Part shown: positions 6,511-14,421 of the stretch, in pieces | How positions within the stretch are numbered: the first letter of the stretch is position 1 | Layout: every line of letters begins with the position of its first letter | Origin: Candidatus Zhuqueibacterota bacterium | GTDB lineage: Bacteria > Zhuqueibacterota > Zhuqueibacteria > Zhuqueibacterales > Zhuqueibacteraceae | Assembly: GCA_022616415.1 (NCBI GenBank) | Contig: JAKEEU010000054.1 | Coordinates: forward strand, 1 to 57,679 | Direction of reading: 5' to 3' | DNA: 57,679 nucleotides | Made by a program: the position numbers and the translations under genes | The notes under the pieces: model-generated | Databases searched by the model: none | Seen by the model: only the letters and a program-made list of their open reading frames with translations | Told to the model about the DNA's origin: nothing

Positions 6511-9500
6511 ATGCCTGACGATTTCAAATACGACGTATTCCTCAGCCACAGCTCGAAGGACAAACCGGCGGTGCGGGAGTTGGCGAACCGGCTGAAAAAA
6601 GACAAGCTGCGCGTGTGGTTCGACGAATGGGAGCTGAAGCCCGGCGACAGCATTCCGGCGAAGATCGAGGAAGGGCTGGAGAGTTCCCGCGTACTCGTGC
6701 TCTGCATGTCGGCCAATGCGTTCGGCTCCGAGTGGGCGCAGTTGGAGGCCAGCACGTTTCGGTTTCGCGACCCACTAAACAAGGAGCGCCGCTTCATTCC
6801 CCTGCGGCTCGACGAGGCTCCCATCAAAGGATCGCTAACACAATTTCTTTACATCAACTGGCTGCCGGAGGACCGTGAGCAGGAATATACGAAGCTCCTC
6901 GAAGCCTGCCGGCCACCAGCGAAGCCGCCAGTAGCGGAAGCACAGGCCGTGCCCGAACAATTTGCAGAAAAGGCCATTCAGCTCGATCTTGTCTTCGATG
7001 AGACGAACATCCATGTCTACGCCTTCAGCCCTGATGGAAAGCGAGCCATCACCGCTGCTGATGACAAGACCGTGCGACTCTGGGACGTGGAGACCGGACG
7101 CTGCTTGCGCGTGCTCGAAGGCCACACGGAGAAAGTCCAGAGTGTGGCGTGGAGCGCCGATCAACGCCGCGTACTCTCTGGCTCCGATGACATGACCGTG
7201 CGGTTGTGGGATGTGGAGACGGGGCATTGCCTGCGCGTCTTCAAAGGACATGGGCGTCCAGTGCAAAGCTTGGCGTGGAGCGCCGATAACCGCCGTGCTC
7301 TCTCCGGTGCCGGTGACTACACTGTTCGGCTATGGGATGTGGAAAAGGGGGATTGCCTGCGTGTCCTCAGAGGCCACACTGCCCGCCCCTTAAGTGTGGC
7401 GTGGAACGCCGATCAAGGCCGCGCTCTCTCCGGCTCCGGGGACATGACGGTAAGGCTATGGGATGTGGAGATGGGGAACTGCCTGCGCGTGCTCGAAGGC
7501 CACACGAGTTATGTCCTGAGTGTGGCGTGGAGCGGCGATCAACGCCACGCCATCTCCGGTTCGTTTGACAAGACCGTGCGGCTGTGGGATGTGGAGACCG
7601 GGCGTTGCCTCCGCGTGTTCGAAGACCACACAGGCATTATCACTAGCGTGGTTTGGAGCACCGATCAACGCCACGCCCTCTCCGGCTCTGAGGATAAAAC
7701 CGTGCGGCTGTGGGATGTGGAGATGGGACGTTGCCTGCGTGTGCTCGAAGGCCACACGAACACTGTCATGAGCGTGGCTTGGAGTGCCGATCAACGCCGC
7801 GTCTTCTCCGGCGACGTTGGCGGCGGTATCCGCGTGTGGGATCTGTCAGAATTTGTCACCGAGGCGCGAGCGTCGAAAGTCACTGTGCCCGCCTTGCCTC
7901 CCGCACCTGATCAAGTCCAATACACCAACGCCAAAGTCCTCCTCGTTGGCGACACCGGTGTGGGCAAGAGCGGCTTGGCCGAGCGTTTGGTTCACAAGCA
8001 ATTCGTGCCCACGAAATCCTCCCACGCCCGCAAGGCTTATGTGCTCGAAAGCAACGTGGTGAAGGAGCCGAGCGGCGTCTCGCTGAATCAGGAAACCGTG
8101 CTGTGGGACCTCGCCGGGCAACCCGCCTACCGGTTGGTGCATCAGTTGAGCATGGAAGATGCGGCCCTGGCGTGCGTGCTGTTTGATTGCCGCAACGAAA
8201 CGAATCCGTTCGAGGGCGCGGCTTATTGGTCGCAAGTGCTAGATCAGGCGGCCACGAACACGAAGCTCAAGAAGCTGCTCGTGGCCGCGCGCATCGATGT
8301 GGGCGGTCTTCCGGCGAGCAAAGAGCGCATCGAAGCCTTTGCCCGCGAGCACGGCTTTGCGCAGTTCATTCCCACCAGCGCCAGCACTGGCGATGGTTGC
8401 GATGCCTTGCTGGAAGCCATTCGCCGAGGTATTCCCTGGGACGAAGTGCCGAAAGTGACCACGACCGATACGCTGGCAGCCCTGCGCGATTATGTGGCGA
8501 GGTTGAAGGGTGAAAAACTTTCACCCCTCACCCCAGCCCTCTCCCCTCGGAGGGGAGAGGGAGCGCCCGCCAGACTGTTTACCATCGCAGAGCTGCATGA
8601 GGGCTTTGGCTCGTACTTTGGCAAAAAGCTTCCTTTGGGGGAATTCATCGCGCACCTGCAGCGTCTCGAAGCCACGGACGCGGTGGATTTGCTGGTTTTT
8701 CACACCACGGGCGCGGCGCCGCAACCGGAAAGTTTGGTGTTGCTCGACCCCACGCGCGTGGATGCGTATGCGAGCGCGCTGCTGGTGGCCGCGAAAGACG
8801 AACCCGACGGGCCGGGGCATCTGCTCGAATCGCGCGTGCGCGAGGGGAACTTTAAGCTCGACCAAGATGAGCGCATTGCCGACCCCGAGTCCGAGCGGCA
8901 TCTGCTGTGGTATGTGATGGAGAATCTGCTGTCCCGTGATCTGGCGCTGCGCGAGGCTATCAAGGGTGAAGATTACGTGGTATTCCCCTCACAATGCACG
9001 GCAGAGCTGAGGTTCCCCGGCGTGGCGGCTTTCGGCGTGGCGTTCGCGTTCAGCGGGCCGGTGCGAAGTATTTATGCGACGCTTATCGCGCAGCTTGCAC
9101 ATTACGAGGGCTTCAAGAAGCGGGAGTTCTTTCAGGACGCTGCCGCCTACCGGCCTGATGCGGGCGGGCGCTGCCTCGTCCGGCTGCGCGACCATGGGCG
9201 CGGTCAAGGCGAGCTGGAATTGTTCTTCGATAGCGAAACTCCGGCCTCCGTCCGGCAGGGTTTCCTCGAATTCGTCAGCAAGCATTTGGAGTCGAAGAGC
9301 ACGCCTGGCAGCGTGAGCAAGCGTCATGACTATCACTGCATAAATGCAGAGTGCCGCAAGCCCTTCGCCGACGATCTCGTGAAGGCGCGACTTGCGGCGC
9401 GAAAGAAAAATTTGCTCTGTCCATATTGCGAGGAGAAGACTCCGCTCGTCAATCTGCTGGCCTCGCCGACGGCCGCGGCGGAATCGGTGGCAGCAAAAAT

Positions 9501-10050
9501 TGGTACGGACGCCAAAGCTGGCCGTCAGCGCATGACAGCCGGGTTGGTTATCAAGGCGAAGGAAGCAGAAGGAAAATTCGACGTGTTCCTGAGCCACAAC
9601 GCGAAGGACAAGACGGCGGTGGAAAAAATCGCGAAGCAGTTGCTCAAGGTGGGCATTCGCCCGTGGCTGGACAAATGGAATCTTGCTCCGGGCGATACGA
9701 TTTCGGAGGCTTTGGAGCAGGCGATCAAAACCATTCCGTGCGCGGCGTTGTGCTTCGGGCCAGCGGATATTGGCAAGTGGCACATTTTGGAGATCAGAGC
9801 TTACGTGGAGAAATGGGCGAGTGGGAATGCGCGGATGATTCCAGTGATTTTACCCAACGTTGAAGAGACGCCAGAACTGCCGCTTTTTGTTCGCCAAACA
9901 CTTTGGGTGGATATGCGCGAATGGGAGAAGGATGAAAGCGACGGCTTTTATCGTTTGGTCTGCGGCATTTTGGGGAGAGCTCCGGGTGATTCACCGATGA
10001 AGAGGTTCGGCGTTCGCGATGTGGCCGAATGGCAGGGCGCGAGTTTGTAG
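6511..10050 (+). CDS. TIR-WD40-Roc GTPase-TIR multidomain protein, candidate immune sensor/effector
   Basis: An 1179-residue protein. An N-terminal TIR domain spans about residues 5-135 (YDVFLSHSSKDK; likely catalytic Glu79 in SEWAQLE). Seven WD40 blades follow at about 165-443, nearly identical, each with VRLWDVE. A Roc/Ras-like GTPase follows at about 470-650, with P-loop GDTGVGKS at 480-487 and switch motif WDLAGQ at 532-537. After a helical/winged region comes a probable zinc ribbon (Cys943, Cys948, Cys970, Cys973). A second TIR domain spans about 1023-1160 (FDVFLSHNAKDK; Glu1094 in GKWHILE). TIR domains in bacteria often cleave NAD+ during abortive anti-phage defence; that role here is inferred. 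Residues about 670-690 come from an in-frame repeat (8521-8561). The present start follows the inserted element and lacks a clear ribosome binding site. Confidence 0.9.
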   Translation: MPDDFKYDVFLSHSSKDKPAVRELANRLKKDKLRVWFDEWELKPGDSIPAKIEEGLESSRVLVLCMSANAFGSEWAQLEASTFRFRDPLNKERRFIPLRLDEAPIKGSLTQFLYINWLPEDREQEYTKLLEACRPPAKPPVAEAQAVPEQFAEKAIQLDLVFDETNIHVYAFSPDGKRAITAADDKTVRLWDVETGRCLRVLEGHTEKVQSVAWSADQRRVLSGSDDMTVRLWDVETGHCLRVFKGHGRPVQSLAWSADNRRALSGAGDYTVRLWDVEKGDCLRVLRGHTARPLSVAWNADQGRALSGSGDMTVRLWDVEMGNCLRVLEGHTSYVLSVAWSGDQRHAISGSFDKTVRLWDVETGRCLRVFEDHTGIITSVVWSTDQRHALSGSEDKTVRLWDVEMGRCLRVLEGHTNTVMSVAWSADQRRVFSGDVGGGIRVWDLSEFVTEARASKVTVPALPPAPDQVQYTNAKVLLVGDTGVGKSGLAERLVHKQFVPTKSSHARKAYVLESNVVKEPSGVSLNQETVLWDLAGQPAYRLVHQLSMEDAALACVLFDCRNETNPFEGAAYWSQVLDQAATNTKLKKLLVAARIDVGGLPASKERIEAFAREHGFAQFIPTSASTGDGCDALLEAIRRGIPWDEVPKVTTTDTLAALRDYVARLKGEKLSPLTPALSPRRGEGAPARLFTIAELHEGFGSYFGKKLPLGEFIAHLQRLEATDAVDLLVFHTTGAAPQPESLVLLDPTRVDAYASALLVAAKDEPDGPGHLLESRVREGNFKLDQDERIADPESERHLLWYVMENLLSRDLALREAIKGEDYVVFPSQCTAELRFPGVAAFGVAFAFSGPVRSIYATLIAQLAHYEGFKKREFFQDAAAYRPDAGGRCLVRLRDHGRGQGELELFFDSETPASVRQGFLEFVSKHLESKSTPGSVSKRHDYHCINAECRKPFADDLVKARLAARKKNLLCPYCEEKTPLVNLLASPTAAAESVAAKIGTDAKAGRQRMTAGLVIKAKEAEGKFDVFLSHNAKDKTAVEKIAKQLLKVGIRPWLDKWNLAPGDTISEALEQAIKTIPCAALCFGPADIGKWHILEIRAYVEKWASGNARMIPVILPNVEETPELPLFVRQTLWVDMREWEKDESDGFYRLVCGILGRAPGDSPMKRFGVRDVAEWQGASL
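8521..8561. repeat. In-frame REP-like repeat inside the TIR gene
   Basis: The stretch contains a 25-base palindrome at 8537-8561 (CCCTCTCCCCTC, one unpaired G, then its complement), preceded by TCACCCCTCACCCCAG. It is translated as LSPLTPALSPRRGEG between the Roc domain and the following region. Peptides of the LTPALSPRRGE type are a familiar sign of intergenic repeats that have landed in coding sequence. The reading frame is kept, and no frameshift is seen on either side. Confidence 0.8.
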
Positions 10051-10144
10051 CAAAGTTGAGCGATACTCTTATAAAGATTCAATCTCATCTAGGTTTGAAG
10101 GCTCGGGTTGATTGGTGATTTCACAGATGCTCGAGATTTATCAA

Positions 10145-10300
10145 CCCCAGCGGGGTGGGATGTTTATAGCTTCAGCACAATCCCTTTGAAAACCGCGTAG
10201 CGGTGACATGTAATATTGTTCGTATACATGTCACTCCTAGCGGAGTTTGGATCATAAAATGCACCTGGGTCTATAAACATTGCACGCCTCCGGCGTTTAG
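10145..10300. repeat. Mosaic of short palindromic intergenic repeats
   Basis: Between the TIR gene and the next gene are several unit palindromes in a row: CCCCAGCGGGGT near 10145, ACCGCGTAGCGGTGACATGT at 10192-10211 facing ACATGTCACTCCTAGCGGAG at 10226-10245, and ACGCCTCCGGCGT near 10284. GATGTTTATAG and CTATAAACAT form an outer inverted pair. An open frame runs from 10203 through this region into the SRPBCC gene, but its N-terminal part is repeat sequence and is not coding. Confidence 0.75.
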
Positions 10301-10329
10301 CGATTTGCCCGAAATATCAGCGGAGAAAC

Positions 10330-10761
10330 ATGATGTCCAACCTCGCCTCAACAAGCAATGCAGAGCAACTTTTAAAATTTCTTTTGCGCTTGATCGGCAC
10401 GTTTTCCCTCTTTGCTCTGATTTTTGTTTTCGCGCCTTATGCCTGGATGGATCAAATCCATGCGCAACTCGGAATGGGGCCGTTACCCAGTCAACCGGTA
10501 GTGGGTTATCTGGCAAGATCAACCTCGGCGTTTTACGCGCTGCTAGGAGGGTTGTTTTTGATGCTTTCTTTCGACCCGAAACGCCATCGCGCGGTTTTGA
10601 TTCATCTGAGTTATTCGGTGATCGCTTTGGGCGTTATACTGCTTTTTGTCGACTGGCTGGAGAGAATGCCTCTTTTCTGGAAATTGTGGGAAGGCCCGTT
10701 TGTGATTATCTTCGGCGTCGTGATGTTGTCATTGAGCCGGGCAATCGAAACAAAGTTCTGA
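10330..10761 (+). CDS. Hypothetical four-helix membrane protein
   Basis: A 143-residue protein with four predicted membrane helices: about residues 18-36 (LIGTFSLFALIFVFAPY), 58-78 (YLARSTSAFYALLGGLFLML), 90-107 and 117-133. The segment YLARSTSAFYALLGGLF suggests a small family of unknown function, but I cannot name it. GGAGA at 10322-10326 lies just before ATG 10330; ATG 10333 is an alternative. The SRPBCC gene follows 53 bases later with its own strong ribosome binding site, so the two may be cotranscribed. Confidence 0.75.
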   Translation: MMSNLASTSNAEQLLKFLLRLIGTFSLFALIFVFAPYAWMDQIHAQLGMGPLPSQPVVGYLARSTSAFYALLGGLFLMLSFDPKRHRAVLIHLSYSVIALGVILLFVDWLERMPLFWKLWEGPFVIIFGVVMLSLSRAIETKF

Positions 10762-10814
10762 GTTTCTGGAAATTCAACGGTAGAATTGACATACACAAGA
10801 TAAGGAGAGGCAAC

Positions 10815-11249
10815 ATGTCCCGCATGATCGTTACGCGAACCATCAAGGCGCCGGTTGAGGTCGTTTTCAAGACCGTATCCGATATCAATCAGTTTTCACA
10901 AGCTGTCCCACATATCGTTAAAGTTGAATTTCTATCCGACGTCAAATACGGAGCCGGCACACGATTTCGTGAAACGCGTCTTATGAAAGGGAAAGAAGAC
11001 ACGACGGAACTCGAGGTGAAGGAGTTTGTCGAGAATGATCGCATTCGGATGGTGGCTGACAGTCATGGAACGGTTTGGGATTCGCTGTTTGTGGTTAAAC
11101 CGGAAAATGGTCAAACCTCGCTAACGCTCACGATGGATGCGAAAACCGACAAGTTGATTCCCAAAATCATCAACTTCATGATTGGCGGCATGATCAAAAA
11201 GGCGGTTGAACAAGACATGGACGCGGTGAAAACCTTTTGCGAAAAATGA
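10815..11249 (+). CDS. SRPBCC (START-like) family protein
   Basis: A 144-residue protein starting [20 protein letters not shown], typical of the SRPBCC helix-grip fold that makes a deep hydrophobic ligand cavity. The middle shows [16 protein letters not shown] and a C-terminal long helix [18 protein letters not shown]. Ligand and role are unknown. AAGGAGAGG at 10802-10810 sits 4 bases before ATG 10815. This decides the start against a longer upstream frame. The stop overlaps the next start as ATGA at 11246-11249, so it is translationally coupled to the MmcQ-like gene. Confidence 0.85.
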   Translation: MSRMIVTRTIKAPVEVVFKTVSDINQFSQAVPHIVKVEFLSDVKYGAGTRFRETRLMKGKEDTTELEVKEFVENDRIRMVADSHGTVWDSLFVVKPENGQTSLTLTMDAKTDKLIPKIINFMIGGMIKKAVEQDMDAVKTFCEK

Positions 11250-11575
11250 GCAAAAAACATTTACAACGCGTCCGGCGCATCTGCGCCGCGCTGCCTGAGT
11301 CAACCGAAAAACTCTCGCACGGTGAGCCGACTTTCTTCGTGCGCAAGAAAGTTTTTGCCATGTTTGCCAACAACCATCACAACGACGGGCATCCCGCCCG
11401 CGGCGGGACGGTGTGGTTGCCGGCGCCGTTTGGCATCCAGGAAATGTTGATCGCAGCTTCGCCGGAAAAGTACTTTAAGCCGCCTTATGTCGGCGTGCGC
11501 GGCTGGGTTGGCGTCGAGCTTGCCCGTGTCAGCGATGAAGAGCTGGATTTCTATGTGCGCGAAGCGTGGCGCTAG
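11246..11575 (+). CDS. MmcQ/YjbR-like protein, truncated first copy
   Basis: 109 residues matching the MmcQ/YjbR family (small CyaY-like fold, possible DNA binding): [20 protein letters not shown], then [12 protein letters not shown], then [13 protein letters not shown]. It starts inside the SRPBCC stop (ATGA). The copy at 12495 is nearly identical. Where that copy reads AWRQIAPPK, this one reads AWR, stop, then IAP in the same frame, so a Gln codon became TAG and the downstream sequence decays. This is probably the damaged copy left by a duplication. The stump may still fold, because the family core is about 110 residues. Confidence 0.75.
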   Translation: MSKKHLQRVRRICAALPESTEKLSHGEPTFFVRKKVFAMFANNHHNDGHPARGGTVWLPAPFGIQEMLIAASPEKYFKPPYVGVRGWVGVELARVSDEELDFYVREAWR

Positions 11576-11612
11576 ATTGCTCCCCAAAACTGAAAATCAT
11601 TCGAGGGCTTCT

Positions 11613-12473
11613 ATGAATACCAACTTGGCTGTTTTTGAAGAGTATCAAATCCGCCGCGTGTATGATGAAAAGACCGAAACCTGGTTTTTCTCGGTGGTAG
11701 ATATTATTCAAGTGTTAATCCAACAACCCGATTTTCAGGCGGCTCGAAATTATTGGAAGGTCTTGAAAAACAGACTGGCAAAAGAAGGAAGTGAGTCGGT
11801 TACAAAATGTAACCAACTGAAACTGGAAGCTGCTGATGGCAAGAAATACCTCACTGACGTCGCCAATGCTGAAACACTGTTGCGGCTGATTCAATCGGTG
11901 CCAAGCCCCAAAGCTGAGCCGATAAAACTCTGGCTTGCGAAAGTCGGATATGAACGCATGCAGGAAATGGCTGATCCCGAAAGGTCGCTTGATCGGGCGC
12001 GCGAGACCTGGCAGAAACATGGACGCAGTGAAAAATGGATTCAGCAGCGCATGATGGGACAGGAAACCCGCAACAAATTAACCGACTATTGGAAAAAACA
12101 TGACATAAAAGAAGGCGAAGAATTTGCCATTCTCACCAACATCATTCACCAGGAATGGTCGGGCGTGAGCGTGAGGGAGCATAAGAACATCAAGGGCCTG
12201 CAAGCCCAAAACCTGCGCGACCACATGAGCGATGCCGAGTTGATTTTTACCGCGCTGGCCGAGCTTTCCACACGACAGATCGCCGAAAGCGTTGATGCGA
12301 CCGGTATGAAAGAAAACAAAGCCGCCGGAAAAAAAGGCGGCAGGATTGCCAAAAAAGCGCGGCTGGAGTTAGAACAGAAAACAGGAAAGAGCGTGATAAC
12401 TGCGGCGAATTTTTTGCCGCCAAACCATCAAAAACAGATAGAGAGCACGGCTGATAAAAAGAAACAGGCATGA
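11613..12473 (+). CDS. BRO-N/DinD-like DNA-damage-type protein
   Basis: A 286-residue protein whose N-terminus has a BRO-N/antirepressor-like domain (FEEYQIRRVYDEKTETWFFS, then VVDIIQVLIQ and YWKVLKNRLAKEG). The remainder, with WLAKVGYERMQEMADPE and GVSVREHKNIKGLQAQNLRD, follows the DinD (DNA-damage-inducible protein D) pattern. It ends in a basic tail. The start ATG 11613 has GAGGG about 6 bases upstream. It is placed exactly between two copies of the MmcQ-like gene, so it probably arrived with the duplication. The DNA-binding role is inferred from the family. Confidence 0.85.
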   Translation: MNTNLAVFEEYQIRRVYDEKTETWFFSVVDIIQVLIQQPDFQAARNYWKVLKNRLAKEGSESVTKCNQLKLEAADGKKYLTDVANAETLLRLIQSVPSPKAEPIKLWLAKVGYERMQEMADPERSLDRARETWQKHGRSEKWIQQRMMGQETRNKLTDYWKKHDIKEGEEFAILTNIIHQEWSGVSVREHKNIKGLQAQNLRDHMSDAELIFTALAELSTRQIAESVDATGMKENKAAGKKGGRIAKKARLELEQKTGKSVITAANFLPPNHQKQIESTADKKKQA

Positions 12474-12494
12474 GTCATGGAGTCTTCTGCAAAA

Positions 12495-13202
12495 ATGAGC
12501 AAGAAACATTTGCAACGAGTTCGGCGCCTCTGCATCGCGCTACCGGAGTCAACTGAAAAACTCTCGCACGGTGAGCCAACTTTCTTCGTAGCCAAAAAAG
12601 TCTTTTGCATGTTTGCCAACAATCATCATAACGACGGGCATATTGCGGTGTGGCTGCCGGCGCCGATTGGCATTCAGGAAATGTTGATCGCCTCCTCGCC
12701 GGAGAAATTCTTTAAGCCGCCTTATGTCGGCGTGCGCGGCTGGGTTGGCGTTGAGCTGGCTCGCGTCAGCGATGAAGAGCTGGATTTCCTCGTGCGCCAA
12801 GCTTGGCGGCAAATTGCGCCTCCCAAATTGCACGCCGCGCTCGGGGCAGAGCGAGGCAACACTGAAAAAACGGTTCGTGCAAAAAATGATCTTGCCTCCA
12901 TTCTCTCAGCAATGTTGGAAGGCTTGCCCGGCGTCAATGTTAAAAAGAGCGCAAACCGCCTCTCTTTCCTGATCGGGGAAAAAGTTTTTGCCTTCACGCA
13001 AAGGAATGGCGTGGTGCTAAAGCTGCCGCAAGAGAAAATAAAAAGGCTGGTGGATGAAAAGACTGCTTCCTTTTTGGTGATGGGGAAAAGGGAGATGAAG
13101 GAGTGGGCGGTCATCAAGCATAAAGATGCAAAAGAGTATAAAAAGGATTTAAAACTTTTCAAAGAAGCGATTGCTTTTGTTTCATCTAAAGATGTTGGCT
13201 GA
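12495..13202 (+). CDS. MmcQ/YjbR-like protein with extra C-terminal domain, intact second copy
   Basis: 235 residues. The first 110 repeat the MmcQ-like protein at 11246 almost word for word. The remainder ([20 protein letters not shown], then [20 protein letters not shown] and KEWAVI) looks like a second small domain of a similar CyaY/luciferase-like type, which I cannot name with confidence. I prefer ATG 12495 because it matches the paralogue; GGAG at 12479-12482 is rather distant, and ATG 12477 is an alternative. The bases just before the start (CTTCTGCAAAAATGAGC) match the end of the SRPBCC gene, showing that the duplicated unit began inside that gene. Confidence 0.78.
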   Translation: MSKKHLQRVRRLCIALPESTEKLSHGEPTFFVAKKVFCMFANNHHNDGHIAVWLPAPIGIQEMLIASSPEKFFKPPYVGVRGWVGVELARVSDEELDFLVRQAWRQIAPPKLHAALGAERGNTEKTVRAKNDLASILSAMLEGLPGVNVKKSANRLSFLIGEKVFAFTQRNGVVLKLPQEKIKRLVDEKTASFLVMGKREMKEWAVIKHKDAKEYKKDLKLFKEAIAFVSSKDVG

Positions 13203-13276
13203 AAAGTTTAATAGATTAGAGAACCCAAATGGCACAGCCGAACAGGGAAAATCTATCCGTCGAACTTCGCCGAAAC

Positions 13277-13357
13277 CACCGAGTGTCGCCGAAAAAATTT
13301 TTCGGTGAATCTCAGCTGCGCCCGCAGGGTGTCTTCGGCGTTTCTCGGCGGAGAATA
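13277..13357. repeat. TCGGCG-rich intergenic repeat
   Basis: CACCGAGTGTCGCCGAA at 13277-13293 is the exact reverse complement of 1281-1297. CGGCGTTTCTCGGCGGAG near 13338 resembles CGGCGGCTCTCGGCGGAG near 1302. The two copies therefore belong to one dispersed family, placed between genes in both cases. Confidence 0.6.
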
Positions 13358-13421
13358 TTTTTTGTTTTTTTTGCTTTTTTGCAACGATTGAACTTTTAAA
13401 AATTTAAGGAGAAACCATCCC

Positions 13422-13958
13422 ATGAGTAGTGTCGACAAGGCAGTGGAAACCCAACTCAAGAACATTCAGACGAAAACCGGAAAAACGCTTGACCAGCTTT
13501 ACACTATCATCAAAAAGAGCGGCCTGGCCAAGCACGGTGAGATTCGCGACATGCTCAAGAAAGATTTCGGCATGGGGCATGGCGACGCCAACACCGTGGT
13601 ACATTTCTACATGAAATCAACCGAGCCTCCCTCGGCGCAAGTCAAGTCGGCTTCCCCAGAGGCGGCGATTGACGAAATCTATTCCGGCGCCAAAGCGCAT
13701 TTTCGCCCGATCCATGACAAGCTGATGGCGGCCATCAACAAGTTCGGTGAGTTTGAAATCGCGCCTAAGAAAGGCTACGTCAGCCTGCGGCGCAAAAAGC
13801 AGTTCGTCATGATTGGCGCGGCCACCAACACCCGTTTTGAAGTCGGGCTGAACATGAAAGGCGTCAAGGCCACGGCGCGCTTGAATGCGATGCCACCGGG
13901 CGGCATGTGCCAGTACAAGGTCAATGTCACCGATTGGCTGGATCAAACAGGCTTATGA
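13422..13958 (+). CDS. DUF4287/DUF5655-like protein with damaged C-terminus
   Basis: A 178-residue protein. The N-terminal DUF4287-like part reads VETQLKNIQTKTGKTLDQLY and KHGEIRDMLKKDFGMGHGDA. The C-terminal DUF5655-like part reads YSGAKAHFRPIHDKLMAAIN, KKGYVSLRRKKQFVMIG and MPPGGMCQYKVNVTD. After VTD the frame gives WLDQTGL and stops at 13958. One frame over, the same bases read IGWIKQAYESAG and stop at 13969-13971, which looks like the genuine family ending. So a short deletion and frameshift removed the last turn. Function is unknown; homologues seem to act in cytoplasm. AAGGAG at about 13407 sets the start. Confidence 0.82.
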   Translation: MSSVDKAVETQLKNIQTKTGKTLDQLYTIIKKSGLAKHGEIRDMLKKDFGMGHGDANTVVHFYMKSTEPPSAQVKSASPEAAIDEIYSGAKAHFRPIHDKLMAAINKFGEFEIAPKKGYVSLRRKKQFVMIGAATNTRFEVGLNMKGVKATARLNAMPPGGMCQYKVNVTDWLDQTGL

Positions 13959-13971
13959 AAGCGCGGGCTGA

Positions 13972-14421
13972 GTGAATCGTCGCTGCAGGCCGCGATGTGA
14001 CCCAACAGTGCGCTGACAGGAAAATTACCGAGAGTGGCCGGCTGGAATTGAAGTTCAAGCCGCCGCCGCCGTTTGCAGCAGTTTTGGCTGATTATAACAT
14101 AACAACAAATGCAAGGACGCAGCCTTGAGAAAACATCACGCCCCATAATTTCTAAGCAACTCATTGACCGGTCGCCATAATTCCATGATTTGTGGTGAAC
14201 AAATGATCTGTACGACCGGTCAATATCTGTTGCTTATAGAAAGACCTACGACAGTAATGAAGTGCTGATCGGTTACATCTGGTTTTTTATTCCGATTCCC
14301 TGCCTACCAAGCGAATTATTCTAAGTGGCACTTTCCGCACATTTTTTGTCCGCTGTGACAATTGTGTTTTCCCACCCAGTTTATTAAATTTCTCAAAGAA
14401 AACAATGAAAGGAGCACAGCG
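13972..14421. other. Gene-free stretch with inverted repeat
   Basis: No convincing gene in 450 bases. The clear features are the ATTGACCGGTCG inverted repeat at 14163-14224 and the ribosome binding site of the next gene at 14408-14414. Confidence 0.6.
14163..14224. promoter_or_regulatory. Perfect 12-bp inverted repeat, possible operator
   Basis: ATTGACCGGTCG at 14163-14174 faces CGACCGGTCAAT at 14213-14224. Each arm contains the smaller palindrome GACCGGTC. The arms lie about 200 bases before the SnoaL-haemoglobin gene. Such paired palindromes are typical of dimeric regulator sites, possibly for the GlxA-type protein encoded downstream, but no binding is shown. Confidence 0.4.

Noticed and set aside
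7080..7850. CRISPR-like or other DNA repeat array
   Set aside because: The regular repeats are WD40 blades in one open frame, with coding periodicity and no spacers.
10203..10814. Upstream extension of the SRPBCC gene
   Set aside because: The frame is open but consists of palindromic repeats and overlaps the real membrane-protein gene in another frame. A strong ribosome binding site supports ATG 10815.
5570..13202. Prophage
   Set aside because: KilA-N and BRO/DinD-like genes are phage-associated, but no integrase, terminase, capsid, tail or lysis genes are seen.
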